A stretch of 64,000 bases of DNA from contig NZ_RBIL01000002.1 in assembly GCF_003633755.1 (NCBI RefSeq), forward strand, positions 1,054,001-1,118,000. Direction: 5' to 3'. The notes beneath the pieces were generated by a model. It worked only from the letters and a program-made list of their open reading frames with translations. It was not told the origin of the DNA and searched no databases. Below, piece by piece: positions 52,309 to 61,065 of this stretch. The DNA is from Solirubrobacter pauli (GTDB lineage Bacteria; Actinomycetota; Thermoleophilia; Solirubrobacterales; Solirubrobacteraceae). How positions within the stretch are numbered: position 1 is the stretch's first letter; each line of letters begins with the position of its first letter. The position numbers and the translations under genes are program-made.

Positions 52309-53759
52309 GCCGATGCCTCCTCCGACTTCCAGCTGGGCTTGCGGAACTTCAGGAACAGCCACGGCGGCAGCAGCCCGAGCAACACGGTGCCACCCAGGAT
52401 CAACCCGACGTACGCCGCGGTGCTGCCGTTCTCGAACTGCGACGGCGGGACGAAGCCGATCAGGATCGCGGCCGCCGAGGCGAGGAAGCCGACCACGCAC
52501 AGGAACGTCAGCGCCGGCGCCGTGTACCCGCGCTCGACCTCCGGCTGCCGCTTGCGCAGGTTGACCGCCGCGACGAACATCAGCAGGTAGACGACCAGAT
52601 ACACCTGGGTCGTCATCACGCTCAGGATCCAGTAGGCGCTCGACACGGACGGGATCAGCGCGTACATGAGCGCGATCACCGTCGTCACGGCGCCCTGCAC
52701 GCAGAGGATGTTGACCGCGACCTCGTGCTCGTTCTGCTTCTGGAAGAAGGGCGGCAGGTAGCCCTCGCGGCGGGCGATCATCAGCAGGCCCTTCGACGGC
52801 CCGGCCAGCCACGTGAGCATGCCGCCGGCCGACGCGCAGACGAGCGCGACCGCGACGATCGGGACGAGCCGCTCGATCCCGAAGTAGCCGAAGAACTCGC
52901 TGAACGCCTGCATCACGCCCGCCGTCAGGCTCAGCTGCTGCGCCGGGACGACCCAGCTGATGGCCAGCGCGGGCAGGATGAAGATCAGCAGCACGAGCCC
53001 CATCGCGAAGAACATCGCCTTCGGGAACTCGCTCTTCGGGTTCTTCAGCGACCCGACGTGGACCGAGTTCATCTCCATGCCGGAGTACGACAGGAAGTTG
53101 TTGACGATCAGGACGAGGCTGGCGATGCCGGTCCACTGTGGGACCAGATGGTCGGCGTCCATCGGCGCCGCCGACGAGTTGCCCTGCATGAGGAAGACGA
53201 TGCCGAGGATGACGAGCAGCGCGCCCGGGATGAGCGTGCCGATCAGCAGCCCGCTCGAGGCGAGCTTGGCGATCCCGCCGGTGCCGCCGCGGGCCGACAT
53301 GAACACGCCCAGCCAGAACACCAGCACGATCACGATGCCCGTGTAGACGCCGTTGGTCGCGAGGTCCGGGTTGAAGACGTAGGCCAAGGTGCTCGCGACG
53401 AACCCGAGCAGCGTCGGGTAGTAGAAGATCGTCATCGCGAACTGGCACCACACGGCCAGCAGACCCCACTTGGCGGACAGGCCCTCGCTGACCCAGCGGA
53501 ACACGCCGCCGGTCCAGCCCGAGGCGAGCTCCGCGGCCACGAGCGCCTGCGGCAGTAGGAAGATGATCGCCGGCACGACGTACAGGAACACGCACGTGAG
53601 GCCGTAGACGGCCATCGTCGGCGCGCTGCGCAGGCTCGCCACCGACGCGGTGGTCATGAACGCCAGCGTCACCCACGTGATGTACGTGGGCTTGACGATC
53701 GTGACCTTCGCAGCCGGTGCCGCGACTGAGCGGCCGGCCGGCACATCCATCGACGCCAT
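52305..53759 (-). CDS. APC-family amino acid permease (GadC-like)
   Basis: 484 residues from ATG with GGAGG upstream. About 12 TM helices; APC features include LPQALVAAELASGWTGGVFRW after TM2, GMEMNSVHVGSLKNPKSEFP and AGPSKGLLMIARREGYLPP. Closest to the glutamate:GABA antiporter group. First gene of a minus-strand operon with the small TM protein, MFS, M20 dipeptidase and Xaa-Pro peptidase. Confidence 0.9.
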   Translation of the reverse strand: MASMDVPAGRSVAAPAAKVTIVKPTYITWVTLAFMTTASVASLRSAPTMAVYGLTCVFLYVVPAIIFLLPQALVAAELASGWTGGVFRWVSEGLSAKWGLLAVWCQFAMTIFYYPTLLGFVASTLAYVFNPDLATNGVYTGIVIVLVFWLGVFMSARGGTGGIAKLASSGLLIGTLIPGALLVILGIVFLMQGNSSAAPMDADHLVPQWTGIASLVLIVNNFLSYSGMEMNSVHVGSLKNPKSEFPKAMFFAMGLVLLIFILPALAISWVVPAQQLSLTAGVMQAFSEFFGYFGIERLVPIVAVALVCASAGGMLTWLAGPSKGLLMIARREGYLPPFFQKQNEHEVAVNILCVQGAVTTVIALMYALIPSVSSAYWILSVMTTQVYLVVYLLMFVAAVNLRKRQPEVERGYTAPALTFLCVVGFLASAAAILIGFVPPSQFENGSTAAYVGLILGGTVLLGLLPPWLFLKFRKPSWKSEEASA

Positions 53760-53788
53760 GCGACACCTCCCAAGGTGCACTCGTGTGT

Positions 53789-53810
53789 CCGCACGGTCCC
53801 ATCCGTGCGG
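53789..53810 (-). promoter_or_regulatory. Inverted repeat in the permease operon leader
   Basis: CCGCACGG-TCCCAT-CCGTGCGG, 29 bases upstream of the permease start codon, with outer GTGTG/CACAC. It may be an operator or an attenuating leader hairpin. Confidence 0.45.
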
Positions 53811-53889
53811 GTCCCACACATCACCCGATGGGGGTGAAAACGGCTCTGGGGCGCGGTTTGAAGCTAACCCGCGCCGCCGGCCCGGTCGG

Positions 53890-54267
53890 TCACAGGTCCT
53901 CGACGTAGCGGTCGGCGTAGAACGTCATCGACTCGGGCCGGGCGCCGCGCAGCGCCTCCGCCGCCTGCGCCTTGGCCTGCTCGTCCTCGCCGACCATGAC
54001 GCCCACGACGTAGTGGCCGTCGCGCAGGTGCTGGGCGTACTCGCGCACGTGCTCGCCGTCGTCGCTGAACAGCGACTGCAGCTTGCGCACGAAGGAGCGG
54101 CCGTGCGCCTCTCCGTCGACGTCGATGCGCGCGAGGCCCCGCTCGCCGTGCAGCACGTCGTAGCCGAGGCCGGTCTGCTCGAGCCGCCGGCGCGCGGCGT
54201 CGCACGCGGTGTCGTCGGCGAAGACGGCGACCACGCTGCCGGTCGGGTAGGGGAAGGTGTCGGTCAT
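53890..54267 (-). CDS. Small general-stress-like protein
   Basis: 125 residues, soluble. Pattern SVVAVFADDTACDAARRRLEQTG and an internal HYVVGVMVGEDEQAKAQAAEAL resemble the ferredoxin-like repeats of YflT/GsiB-linked general stress proteins, but the match is loose. Last gene of a four-gene minus-strand group, 4 bases after the coiled-coil gene. Confidence 0.6.
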   Translation of the reverse strand: MTDTFPYPTGSVVAVFADDTACDAARRRLEQTGLGYDVLHGERGLARIDVDGEAHGRSFVRKLQSLFSDDGEHVREYAQHLRDGHYVVGVMVGEDEQAKAQAAEALRGARPESMTFYADRYVEDL

Positions 54268-54271
54268 CGGG

Positions 54272-54835
54272 TCACGCTCCTGAGAAGGCGGCTTTGCAGT
54301 CGGCGGAGATGGCTTGCAGCTGGGTGCGCACGGCGTTGGCGGACTCGCCGGAGAAGAGCGAGCCCAGGGCCGACAGGTACGCGCGGCCGCAGTCGGCGGC
54401 GATCTGCGCGTTGCCCTTGGCCACCTCCGCGTTGGCCCGCGCCTCGTCGACCTTGGCCTGAGCGTCGTCCCCGGCGGCCGCGGCGGCCGCCTGCGCGTCC
54501 TTGCCGGCCTGCTGGACGGTCGCCTTGGCCTGCTCGATGTCCTGCGTGATCGCGGCCACGTCCTCCTGCGTCGCGCCGACCTGCGCGACGAGCGCGTCGT
54601 AGGCGCCCTTGAGCGTGTCGCGCGCGGCGCCGCCGCTCTCCTGCGCCTCGGCGACCTGGGCCTGCATGTCGGCCACCTGCTGCTCGCTGCTGTCGAGGTC
54701 CGACTGCAGCGACAACGCCCAGACGAGCAGGCCGATGCTCACGAGCGTGAGGGCGACCGCGAGCCAGATCCACGCCTTGTTGTGGCCTGTCGGCGCGGTC
54801 GAGGTGGGAGTTGCCTGAGGTTCGGTCGTGGACAT
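54272..54835 (-). CDS. Membrane-anchored coiled-coil protein
   Basis: 187 residues, ATG with GGAG. Cytoplasmic Pro/Thr N-terminus, TM about 20-43 (AWIWLAVALTLVSIGLLVWA), then a long coiled coil (about 44-140: SEQQVADMQAQVAEAQ, AITQDIEQAKATVQQAG) and a small C-terminal domain with two cysteines (ADCGRAYLS, ISADCKAAF). No family assigned. It follows the MFS gene by 9 bases, so it may assist or scaffold the exporter. Confidence 0.7.
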   Translation of the reverse strand: MSTTEPQATPTSTAPTGHNKAWIWLAVALTLVSIGLLVWALSLQSDLDSSEQQVADMQAQVAEAQESGGAARDTLKGAYDALVAQVGATQEDVAAITQDIEQAKATVQQAGKDAQAAAAAAGDDAQAKVDEARANAEVAKGNAQIAADCGRAYLSALGSLFSGESANAVRTQLQAISADCKAAFSGA

Positions 54836-54844
54836 GTCGGCTCC

Positions 54845-56407
54845 TTAGGCGAGGGCCAGCTCCGCGCCGGCGGACGGCTTGGGATCGGGACGGCGCACCA
54901 TCCGGAAGCTGTTCGCGAGCCCGAGCAGGGCGGCGATCAGCGGGACGAGCAGCGCGACCTGCAGCGCCAGCGGCCGCGCGTCGGTGTTGATGGCGACGAT
55001 CTCGTCCTGGATCGCCGGCGGCTGGGCGGCGAGCTGCTCCTGCAGCGCGCTGTTGCTCATCACCTGCGCGTCGTCCTCGAGCGCGTCGGCGACCTGCTCC
55101 TGCGCCGCGGCCGGCAGCACGTCGCTGTCGCGCGCGAGCTGCGTGAACGCGATCGACAGCGTCGCGAGCATGATCGCGCCGCCGAACGCGAGGCCGAACG
55201 AGAGGCCGAACGAGCCCGCGGCCGAGTTGACGCCCGCGGCCTCGCTGACGCGCTCGTCGGACACGGGGGAGAGCGTGTAGTTGTTGAGCTGCGACACGAG
55301 CAGGCCGAAGCCCGCGCCCGCGACGATCAGCGGCGCGACGAGCGCCCAGCCCGAGCCGGCGCGGGGCACGATCGGCAACAGCGCGACCAACCCGAGCGAG
55401 AGCAGGGCCCAGCCGATGCGGATCACGCTCGCGGGACGTCGGCGGCCGGCGCGCCGACCGGCGAGCAACGCGGCGGCGAACATCGTCAGCGACAGCGGCG
55501 CGATCGTCAGGCCGGTCTCGAGCGCGTTGTACTCGAGCACCATCTGCAGGAAGATCGGCAGCGCGATCATCATCCCGCCGAGCGCGATGTTCTGCAGCAT
55601 CTGCGAGGTGAAGCCGAGCCGGAACAGGTCCGCCTTGAACAGGTCGGGGTCGAGCAGCGTCGGCTTGCCCGCGCGCTTGCGGCGCACGAGCCAGCGGGAC
55701 AGGGACACCAGCCCGACGAGCCCGACGGCGATCAGGAGGCCGACGAGCTCGCCGCCCTCCTGCCAGACGAGGATGCCGACGATCACGCCGCCCATCCCCA
55801 CCGCCGACAGCACCGCGCCGACGCCGTCGACGGTGCGCGCCCCGGTGTAGGGCACGTCCTTGACCCGGCCGAGCCCGAGCAGCACGCCCGCGATCACGAC
55901 GACCTCGAGCGCGAAGCCGACGCGCCACGACAGCGACGTGGTCAGGAAGCCGCCGAGCAGCGGCCCGACCGCGGCCGCGACCGCCGACGCCGCGCCGACG
56001 AGCGCGTAGGCCTGCTTCTGCGCGGCGCCCTCGAAGTTCCCGTGGATCAGCGACTGCATGGACGGCAGCAGCAGCGACGCGCCGAGCCCGCCGATGATCG
56101 CCCAGAACACGACGATCGCGAACAGCCCTTGCGACAGCGTCATCGCCAGCGCGCCGATCGCGTAGCCGAGCAGCCCGAGAACGAAGGCGCGCTTGCGGCC
56201 GATCAGGTCGGCGACCTTGCTGCCGATCAGGATGAACGCGGCGGACACGAGCGCCTCGAGCGCGATCGCGCCCTGGACGCCGCTGACGGTCGTCCCGAGG
56301 TCGTCGACGACGCTCGAGATCGACACGTTCATCAGCGACGTGTCGACCACGAGCACGAACATCGCCGCCGCGAGCAGCAGCGCGAGCCTGCGCTCACCGG
56401 CGGCCAT
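54845..56407 (-). CDS. MFS drug exporter, DHA2/EmrB-QacA type
   Basis: 520 residues, about 14 TM helices. Motif A GSKVADLIGRKRAFVLG; motif C GPLLGGFLTT; N-terminal MFVLVVDTSLMNVSI typical of DHA2. A large external loop (about 400-475) before the last TM is rich in Gln, Ala and Glu. Its start overlaps the P-type ATPase 3' end by 14 bases. Confidence 0.9.
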   Translation of the reverse strand: MAAGERRLALLLAAAMFVLVVDTSLMNVSISSVVDDLGTTVSGVQGAIALEALVSAAFILIGSKVADLIGRKRAFVLGLLGYAIGALAMTLSQGLFAIVVFWAIIGGLGASLLLPSMQSLIHGNFEGAAQKQAYALVGAASAVAAAVGPLLGGFLTTSLSWRVGFALEVVVIAGVLLGLGRVKDVPYTGARTVDGVGAVLSAVGMGGVIVGILVWQEGGELVGLLIAVGLVGLVSLSRWLVRRKRAGKPTLLDPDLFKADLFRLGFTSQMLQNIALGGMMIALPIFLQMVLEYNALETGLTIAPLSLTMFAAALLAGRRAGRRRPASVIRIGWALLSLGLVALLPIVPRAGSGWALVAPLIVAGAGFGLLVSQLNNYTLSPVSDERVSEAAGVNSAAGSFGLSFGLAFGGAIMLATLSIAFTQLARDSDVLPAAAQEQVADALEDDAQVMSNSALQEQLAAQPPAIQDEIVAINTDARPLALQVALLVPLIAALLGLANSFRMVRRPDPKPSAGAELALA

Positions 56408-59108
56408 GGGCCAGCTTCCGGATCTCCGACGCCACCAGCACCGTGAGCCCGGCGCCGAGGCAGATCAGCCACTGGTGGCCGGTCAGCGGCACCGTGTCCA
56501 GCACGCGCTGCAGGAACCCGAGCTCGGTCGTGAGGATGATCGCCACCGCCGACAGCAGGGACGCGATCACGAACGTGCGGTCGTTGAACGTGTCCAGGCT
56601 GAACACGGTGCGCCACTCGTCACGGGTCGCGAACGAGAACACCAGGTTCGAGACGGCGAACGTCGTCAACGCCATCGTCCGTGCGAGGTCCGCGCCGTGC
56701 TCGTGCTCGGCCCAGGCGGCCACGCCGAGCGTCGCTGTCGCCATCACGAGCCCGGCGACCACGAACCAGCGCGTGTCGGCGCGGTGCAGGATCGGCTGGT
56801 CGGGCTTGCGCGGGCGGCGCTCCATCACGCCCTCGCTCGCGTCCCCGTAGCCGAGGCCGATCGCCTGGAACACCTGCGTGGTGAAGTTCACCCACAGCGT
56901 CTGCATCGGCAGGAACGGGATCCCGGAGACGATGTTCAGGAGGCTCGCGCCGAGGAACGTCAGGACCATCCCGGCCAGCGCGCCCATCTGGAAGCGGATG
57001 TACTTGACGAGGTTGTCGTACAGCCGCCGGCCGAGCTCGATCGCCTTGACGATCGTGGCGAAGTTGTCGTCGGTGAGGATCATCGCGGCGGCCTCCTTGG
57101 AGACCTCGGTGCCGGTGATGCCCATCGCGATCCCGATGTCGGCGCGCTTGAGGGCCGGGGCGTCGTTGACGCCGTCGCCGGTCATGCCGACGACGTGGCC
57201 CTTGCGCTTGAGGATGTCCACGAGCCGGACCTTCTGCTCGGGCGTGACGCGGGCGATCACGCCGATGCCGTCGATCTCCGCGTCCGCCTGCTCCTCGCTG
57301 AGCGCGGCGAACTGGGCGCCGGTGATCGCGCGGCCGCGGATGCCGAGCTGCTGCGCGATCGCCTCCGCCGTGACGGCGTGGTCGCCGGTGATCATGCGCA
57401 CCTGGATGCCGGCGGCGTGGGCGGTCGCGATCGCCGCCTTGGCGGCCGGCCGCGGCGGGTCGACGATGCCGACGAGCGCGAGCAGCGTCAGGTCGGTCAT
57501 CAGCGCCAGCAGGTCGCTGCCGGGGTCGAACGCCTCCGGGGCGAAGTCCTTGCGCGCGGTCGCCATCACGCGCAGCCCCTGCTTGCCGAGCCGCTCGTTC
57601 TCGTCGAGGTAGCGCGTGCGGAAGCCGTCGTCGACGCGCGCGGCCAGCAGCGCGGGGTCCAGCCGCCAGGCGCTGCGGGCCAGCAGCTGGTCGGGCGCGC
57701 CCTTCACGAACGCGCGCACGACGTCCTGGCCGGACTCGTCGGTCATCCGGTGGAACGTCGCCATCAGCTTGTAGGCCGTGTCGAACGGAAGCTCGGCGAC
57801 GCGCGGGTAGCGCTCGCGCGTCTGGTCGAGGTCCAGGCCGCCCTTCTCGGCCAGCACGACGAGCGCGCCCTCGGTGGGGTCGCCGATCATCTCGCCCGCG
57901 TCCGTGAGGACGGCGTCGCAGGCCAGCGCGAGCGGCAGCATGAACGGCTCGAGATCGATCGGCGGCTCGCCCGCGACGTGCTTGATCCGGCCCTCGGTCG
58001 AGTAGCCGCTGCCCGAGACCGTGTAGCGCCGGCCCGGGATGGTGAGCTCGACCGCGGTCATCTGGTTGAGCGTCAGCGTCCCGGTCTTGTCCGAGCAGAT
58101 CGCCGAGGTGGCGCCGAGCGTCTCGGTCGAGCGCAGCCGCTTGACGATCGCGTTCGCGTCCGCGAGCAGGCGCGTGCCGCGCGACAGGATCGTCGTCACC
58201 ACGGCGGGCAGCCCGGTCGGGATCGCGGCGATCGAGAAGGCGACCGCGACCGTGAAGACTTCGGTGAAGCTCTGCCCGCGCCACATGTTGAGCACGACGG
58301 ACGCGACCAGCGCGAGGCCGGCGATGGTGACGAGCTGCTTGGTCAGCTTCTCCAGCTGCAGCGTCAGCGGGGACTTCGCCTCCTGCGTCTGCTGGAGCAT
58401 CCCGGAGATGTGCCCGACCTCGGTCCCCATCCCGGTCGCGGTGACGACGAACTCGCCCGTCCCGCGCGTGACGTTCGTGTTCATGTAGACCATGTCCGTG
58501 CGGTCGCCGAGCGCGGCGTCCGGCGCCGCGACCGACTCGACGCCCTTGCCCACGGGCACGCTCTCGCCCGTGAGGGCCGACTCGGCGACCTCCAGCGTCG
58601 CGGCCGCCAGCACGCGGCCGTCCGCCGGCACGACGTCACCGGCCTCGACGTTCACGACGTCACCGGGCACGAGCTCCTCGGCCGCCAGCTGCGTGAGCTT
58701 GCCGTCGCGGCGCACGCGCGCCTTGACGATCATCATCTTCGCCAGCGCCGCGACCGCCGCGGCGGCCTTGCCCTCCTGGTTGAGGCCGAGCACCGCGTTC
58801 AGCAGCGTCAGCAGCAGGATCATGATCCCCGTGCCGGGCTGCTTGACGGGGTAGATCGAGATCACGCCGGCCGCCAGGAGGACGATCTGCATCGGGTCCC
58901 GGTACTGGCGCAGGAACGCGTGCCAGCGGGGCTCGGCCTTGGCCTCGGCGAAGCGGTTGGGTCCGTAGCGGCGCAGGCGCTCGGCGGCTTCGGCGCTCGT
59001 CAGGCCCTGCTCGGGCACGACGTCGAGCTCGTGCGTGGCGCCTTCGCGCGAGAGCGCGTGCCAGGTGGGCACTTCGGCCGGGGTCGGCGGCGGGGCGGTG
59101 GTCGCCAT
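56394..59108 (-). CDS. P2-type cation ATPase with atypical ion-site residues
   Basis: 904 residues. N-terminal cation-ATPase domain, TGES, SDKTGTLTLNQM, KGAPDQLL, GDGVNDAPALKRAD and ten TM helices as in SERCA-like pumps. Side-chain positions that bind Ca2+ in SERCA differ. M4 reads AIPTGLPA instead of PEGLP. M5 MGALAGMV aligns with SSNVGEVV, losing Asn and Glu. M6 LWVNFTTQVFQA replaces the Asp of NLVTDGLPA with Gln. With no acidic ligand left, the ion is unlikely to be Ca2+. ATG at 59120 is an alternative start. Leads an operon with the MFS, coiled-coil and stress proteins. Confidence 0.9.
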   Translation of the reverse strand: MATTAPPPTPAEVPTWHALSREGATHELDVVPEQGLTSAEAAERLRRYGPNRFAEAKAEPRWHAFLRQYRDPMQIVLLAAGVISIYPVKQPGTGIMILLLTLLNAVLGLNQEGKAAAAVAALAKMMIVKARVRRDGKLTQLAAEELVPGDVVNVEAGDVVPADGRVLAAATLEVAESALTGESVPVGKGVESVAAPDAALGDRTDMVYMNTNVTRGTGEFVVTATGMGTEVGHISGMLQQTQEAKSPLTLQLEKLTKQLVTIAGLALVASVVLNMWRGQSFTEVFTVAVAFSIAAIPTGLPAVVTTILSRGTRLLADANAIVKRLRSTETLGATSAICSDKTGTLTLNQMTAVELTIPGRRYTVSGSGYSTEGRIKHVAGEPPIDLEPFMLPLALACDAVLTDAGEMIGDPTEGALVVLAEKGGLDLDQTRERYPRVAELPFDTAYKLMATFHRMTDESGQDVVRAFVKGAPDQLLARSAWRLDPALLAARVDDGFRTRYLDENERLGKQGLRVMATARKDFAPEAFDPGSDLLALMTDLTLLALVGIVDPPRPAAKAAIATAHAAGIQVRMITGDHAVTAEAIAQQLGIRGRAITGAQFAALSEEQADAEIDGIGVIARVTPEQKVRLVDILKRKGHVVGMTGDGVNDAPALKRADIGIAMGITGTEVSKEAAAMILTDDNFATIVKAIELGRRLYDNLVKYIRFQMGALAGMVLTFLGASLLNIVSGIPFLPMQTLWVNFTTQVFQAIGLGYGDASEGVMERRPRKPDQPILHRADTRWFVVAGLVMATATLGVAAWAEHEHGADLARTMALTTFAVSNLVFSFATRDEWRTVFSLDTFNDRTFVIASLLSAVAIILTTELGFLQRVLDTVPLTGHQWLICLGAGLTVLVASEIRKLAHGRR

Positions 59109-59166
59109 GCTGCGCAGCATCAGCCGTGAGGTGGGCCGGTGGCAATGAAGCGCGCCTGAGTCGCTC

Positions 59167-59184
59167 GGGGGTGCACGCACCCCC
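59167..59184. promoter_or_regulatory. 18-bp inverted repeat upstream of P-type ATPase
   Basis: GGGGGTGC-AC-GCACCCCC, 58 bases upstream of the ATPase start and beyond the terminator of the preceding gene. Candidate operator for the four-gene operon, or a second terminator hairpin. Confidence 0.4.
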
Positions 59185-59197
59185 GCCCCTCAACGAC

Positions 59198-59227
59198 GTC
59201 GCCCGCCCCGGGGTGGGGGCGGGCGAC
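59198..59227 (-). terminator. Terminator of glycine-zipper protein gene
   Basis: GTCGCCCGCCCC and GGGGCGGGCGAC, 12 perfect pairs around 6 bases, 32 bases after the stop codon at 59260. Confidence 0.7.
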
Positions 59228-59259
59228 GGGTCCGGCCGGGGGGACTGCCGGCAGGGGGC

Positions 59260-59754
59260 TCAGGCGACGGCGGCCGCACCGAGGGCGGCCCGGAGGCGCT
59301 CCTCGTCGTCCTCGCTGAGGGAGGTCTGCACGATCTCGCCGCCGAACGGCGCGAGGCGCTCGAGCACCTTGTCGCGCGCGCCGGCCTGGCCGAGCGCGAT
59401 CAGGGCGGCACCGCCCGGCGGCATCTTCGCGCCGAGCTGCTTGACGAGGTTGTCGTCGACGCCGGCGTCGGTCATCTTGCCCGCGACCGCTCCGGAGGCG
59501 GCGCCGATGGCCATGCCGAACAGCGGCACGAGGAACAGCAGCCCGATGAGACCGCCCCACATCGCGCCGCCCGCCGCGCCCGCTCCCGTGAGGCTCATCG
59601 CCTGGTGGAGCTTGATCTTGCCGTCGGGCTGGTGCTCGACGACCACTGCGTCTTCGAGCGTCAGCAAGTGCTCCTTGGTGGCCTGGATCAGCTCGGCCCG
59701 TACCCGTTCCGCGGTGGCGGCATCGGGATAGGCGATCGCTATGAGTGTGCTCAT
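59260..59754 (-). CDS. DUF1269-like glycine-zipper membrane protein
   Basis: 164 residues, ATG with AAGGAG. Ferredoxin-like N-terminus (LIAIAYPDAATAERVRAEL), then a Gly/Ala-rich hydrophobic segment (GAGAAGGAMWGGLIGLLFLV and MAIGAASGAVAGKMTDAGVD) with glycine-zipper spacing, then a helical end with GAALIALGQ. DUF1269 proteins are membrane-associated and stress-linked in bacteria. Divergent from the plus-strand small-protein operon. Confidence 0.8.
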   Translation of the reverse strand: MSTLIAIAYPDAATAERVRAELIQATKEHLLTLEDAVVVEHQPDGKIKLHQAMSLTGAGAAGGAMWGGLIGLLFLVPLFGMAIGAASGAVAGKMTDAGVDDNLVKQLGAKMPPGGAALIALGQAGARDKVLERLAPFGGEIVQTSLSEDDEERLRAALGAAAVA

Positions 59755-59885
59755 CGGACTCCTTTGGTCGACGGCCCGCAGTGTCGGCGCAACCCGTCCG
59801 CGCTGCCTCACCCGGATCGGATGATGTCCGTCCGCGGCGGCGCGGCGATGCTCGACCTCCGCTTCGGAGAGAGAAGGAGGCACCG

Positions 59886-60341
59886 GTGACGCAGGAACCG
59901 CTCGACGAGATGGGCCCGATCGACTACGCCGTCTTCGAATGGCCCGGCCGTCAGCCGCAGGGGGACGCGGTCCCGCTGCTGATCGACCTCGCGGACCGCG
60001 GCATCATCCGCATCCTCGACATCGCACTCATGGTCAAGGGCGAGGACGGCACCGTGGCCGCCGTCGACCTCGGCGACCTCGAAGGCCAAGGCAGCGCGTT
60101 CGAGCAGTTCGCCGGCGCGTCCTCCGGCCTGCTCGCGCAGGACGACCTCGACGAGGCCGCCGAGGCGCTCGCGCCCGGCACCTCCGCCGCGGTCCTCGTG
60201 TGGGAGAACCGCTGGGCCGCGCCGGTCGCGGTCGCCGTCCGCCGCTCGGGCGGCCAGCTCGTCGCGAGCGGCCGCATCCAGATCCAGGCCATCCTCGCCG
60301 CGCTGGAGGCGGAAGAGGCCGGCACCCCGTCCACGCTCTGA
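59886..60341 (+). CDS. DUF6325 family protein
   Basis: 151 residues from GTG with AAGGAGG upstream. Pattern GPIDYAVFEWPG, LIDLADRGIIRILDIALMVK, and VLVWENRWAAPVAVAVRRSGGQ is typical of DUF6325, widespread near SHOCT and membrane proteins in actinobacteria. Structurally akin to DUF1269. First gene of a plus-strand operon. Confidence 0.8.
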   Translation: MTQEPLDEMGPIDYAVFEWPGRQPQGDAVPLLIDLADRGIIRILDIALMVKGEDGTVAAVDLGDLEGQGSAFEQFAGASSGLLAQDDLDEAAEALAPGTSAAVLVWENRWAAPVAVAVRRSGGQLVASGRIQIQAILAALEAEEAGTPSTL

Positions 60342-60357
60342 GAGAGAAGGAGACACG

Positions 60358-60627
60358 ATGCCCGGACTCTTGCGCGGGATGGCCCGCACCGCGGTCGTCG
60401 CCGGCACGGCGACGGCCGTGAGCAACCGCGTGTCCCGCCGCCAGGCCAACCGATGGGCCCAGCAGGGAACGTATCCGCCGCAGTACGCGGAACCCGAGCC
60501 CGCCCCGGCGCCGTCGGCTCCGCCCGTGGACCCGGTCGAGCAGCTGCGCGAGCTCGCCAAGCTGCGCGACGACGGCATCCTCACCGAGGAGGAGTTCGCC
60601 GCCGAGAAGCGCAAGGTCCTGGGCTGA
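60358..60627 (+). CDS. SHOCT-domain small protein
   Basis: 89 residues, ATG with AGAAGGAG. A basic N-terminal helix (RGMARTAVVAGTATAVSNRV), a Pro-rich linker, and a C-terminal SHOCT motif (LRELAKLRDDGILTEEEFAA). SHOCT segments occur at the ends of membrane and oligomerising proteins. Second gene of the operon. Confidence 0.85.
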   Translation: MPGLLRGMARTAVVAGTATAVSNRVSRRQANRWAQQGTYPPQYAEPEPAPAPSAPPVDPVEQLRELAKLRDDGILTEEEFAAEKRKVLG

Positions 60628-60630
60628 GCG

Positions 60631-61062
60631 ATGGCCAAGACGCAGATGCCGCCCCGCACGACCGCCACGAGCGACAGCGGGGCCTGGACCGGCTGGATCA
60701 TCTTCGCCTCGCTGATGCTGGGCGTGGTCGGCTCGATCAACATCATCCAGGGCCTCGTGGCGTTGTCGCGCGACGACTACTTCCTGGTCCAGAGCGGCAA
60801 CGACCTGTTGCTGTTCGACTTCGTCGCCTGGGGCTGGGTGCTGATCGTCTGGGGCTGCCTGCAGGTGGCGGCCGCCGTCGGGCTGAACATGGGCATGGGC
60901 TGGTCGCGCTGGCTCGCGATCGGCATCGCGTCGATCGGCATCGTGATCCAGATGCTGTTCCTCTCCGCCTATCCCATCTGGTCGGCGATGATCATCGCGC
61001 TGGACGTGATCGTGGTCTACGCGCTCACCGCGCGCTGGGCGGAGGCCCGGGCGGGGTTGTAG
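60631..61062 (+). CDS. DUF7144-like four-TM membrane protein
   Basis: 143 residues, four TM helices (WIIFASLMLGVVGSINIIQG; FVAWGWVLIVWGCLQVAAAV; WLAIGIASIGIVIQMLFLSA; AMIIALDVIVVYALT). The pattern and the WSRWLAIGIA segment match small actinobacterial membrane proteins often found beside SHOCT and DUF6325 genes. Function unknown. Confidence 0.8.
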   Translation: MAKTQMPPRTTATSDSGAWTGWIIFASLMLGVVGSINIIQGLVALSRDDYFLVQSGNDLLLFDFVAWGWVLIVWGCLQVAAAVGLNMGMGWSRWLAIGIASIGIVIQMLFLSAYPIWSAMIIALDVIVVYALTARWAEARAGL

Positions 61063-61065
61063 GCG

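Noticed and set aside
54314-56446. Plus-strand open frame of 710 codons
   Set aside because: Antisense shadow of the MFS exporter and coiled-coil genes.
56193-59129. Plus-strand open frame of 978 codons
   Set aside because: Antisense shadow of the P2-type ATPase; low-complexity Arg/Asp/His composition with no motif.
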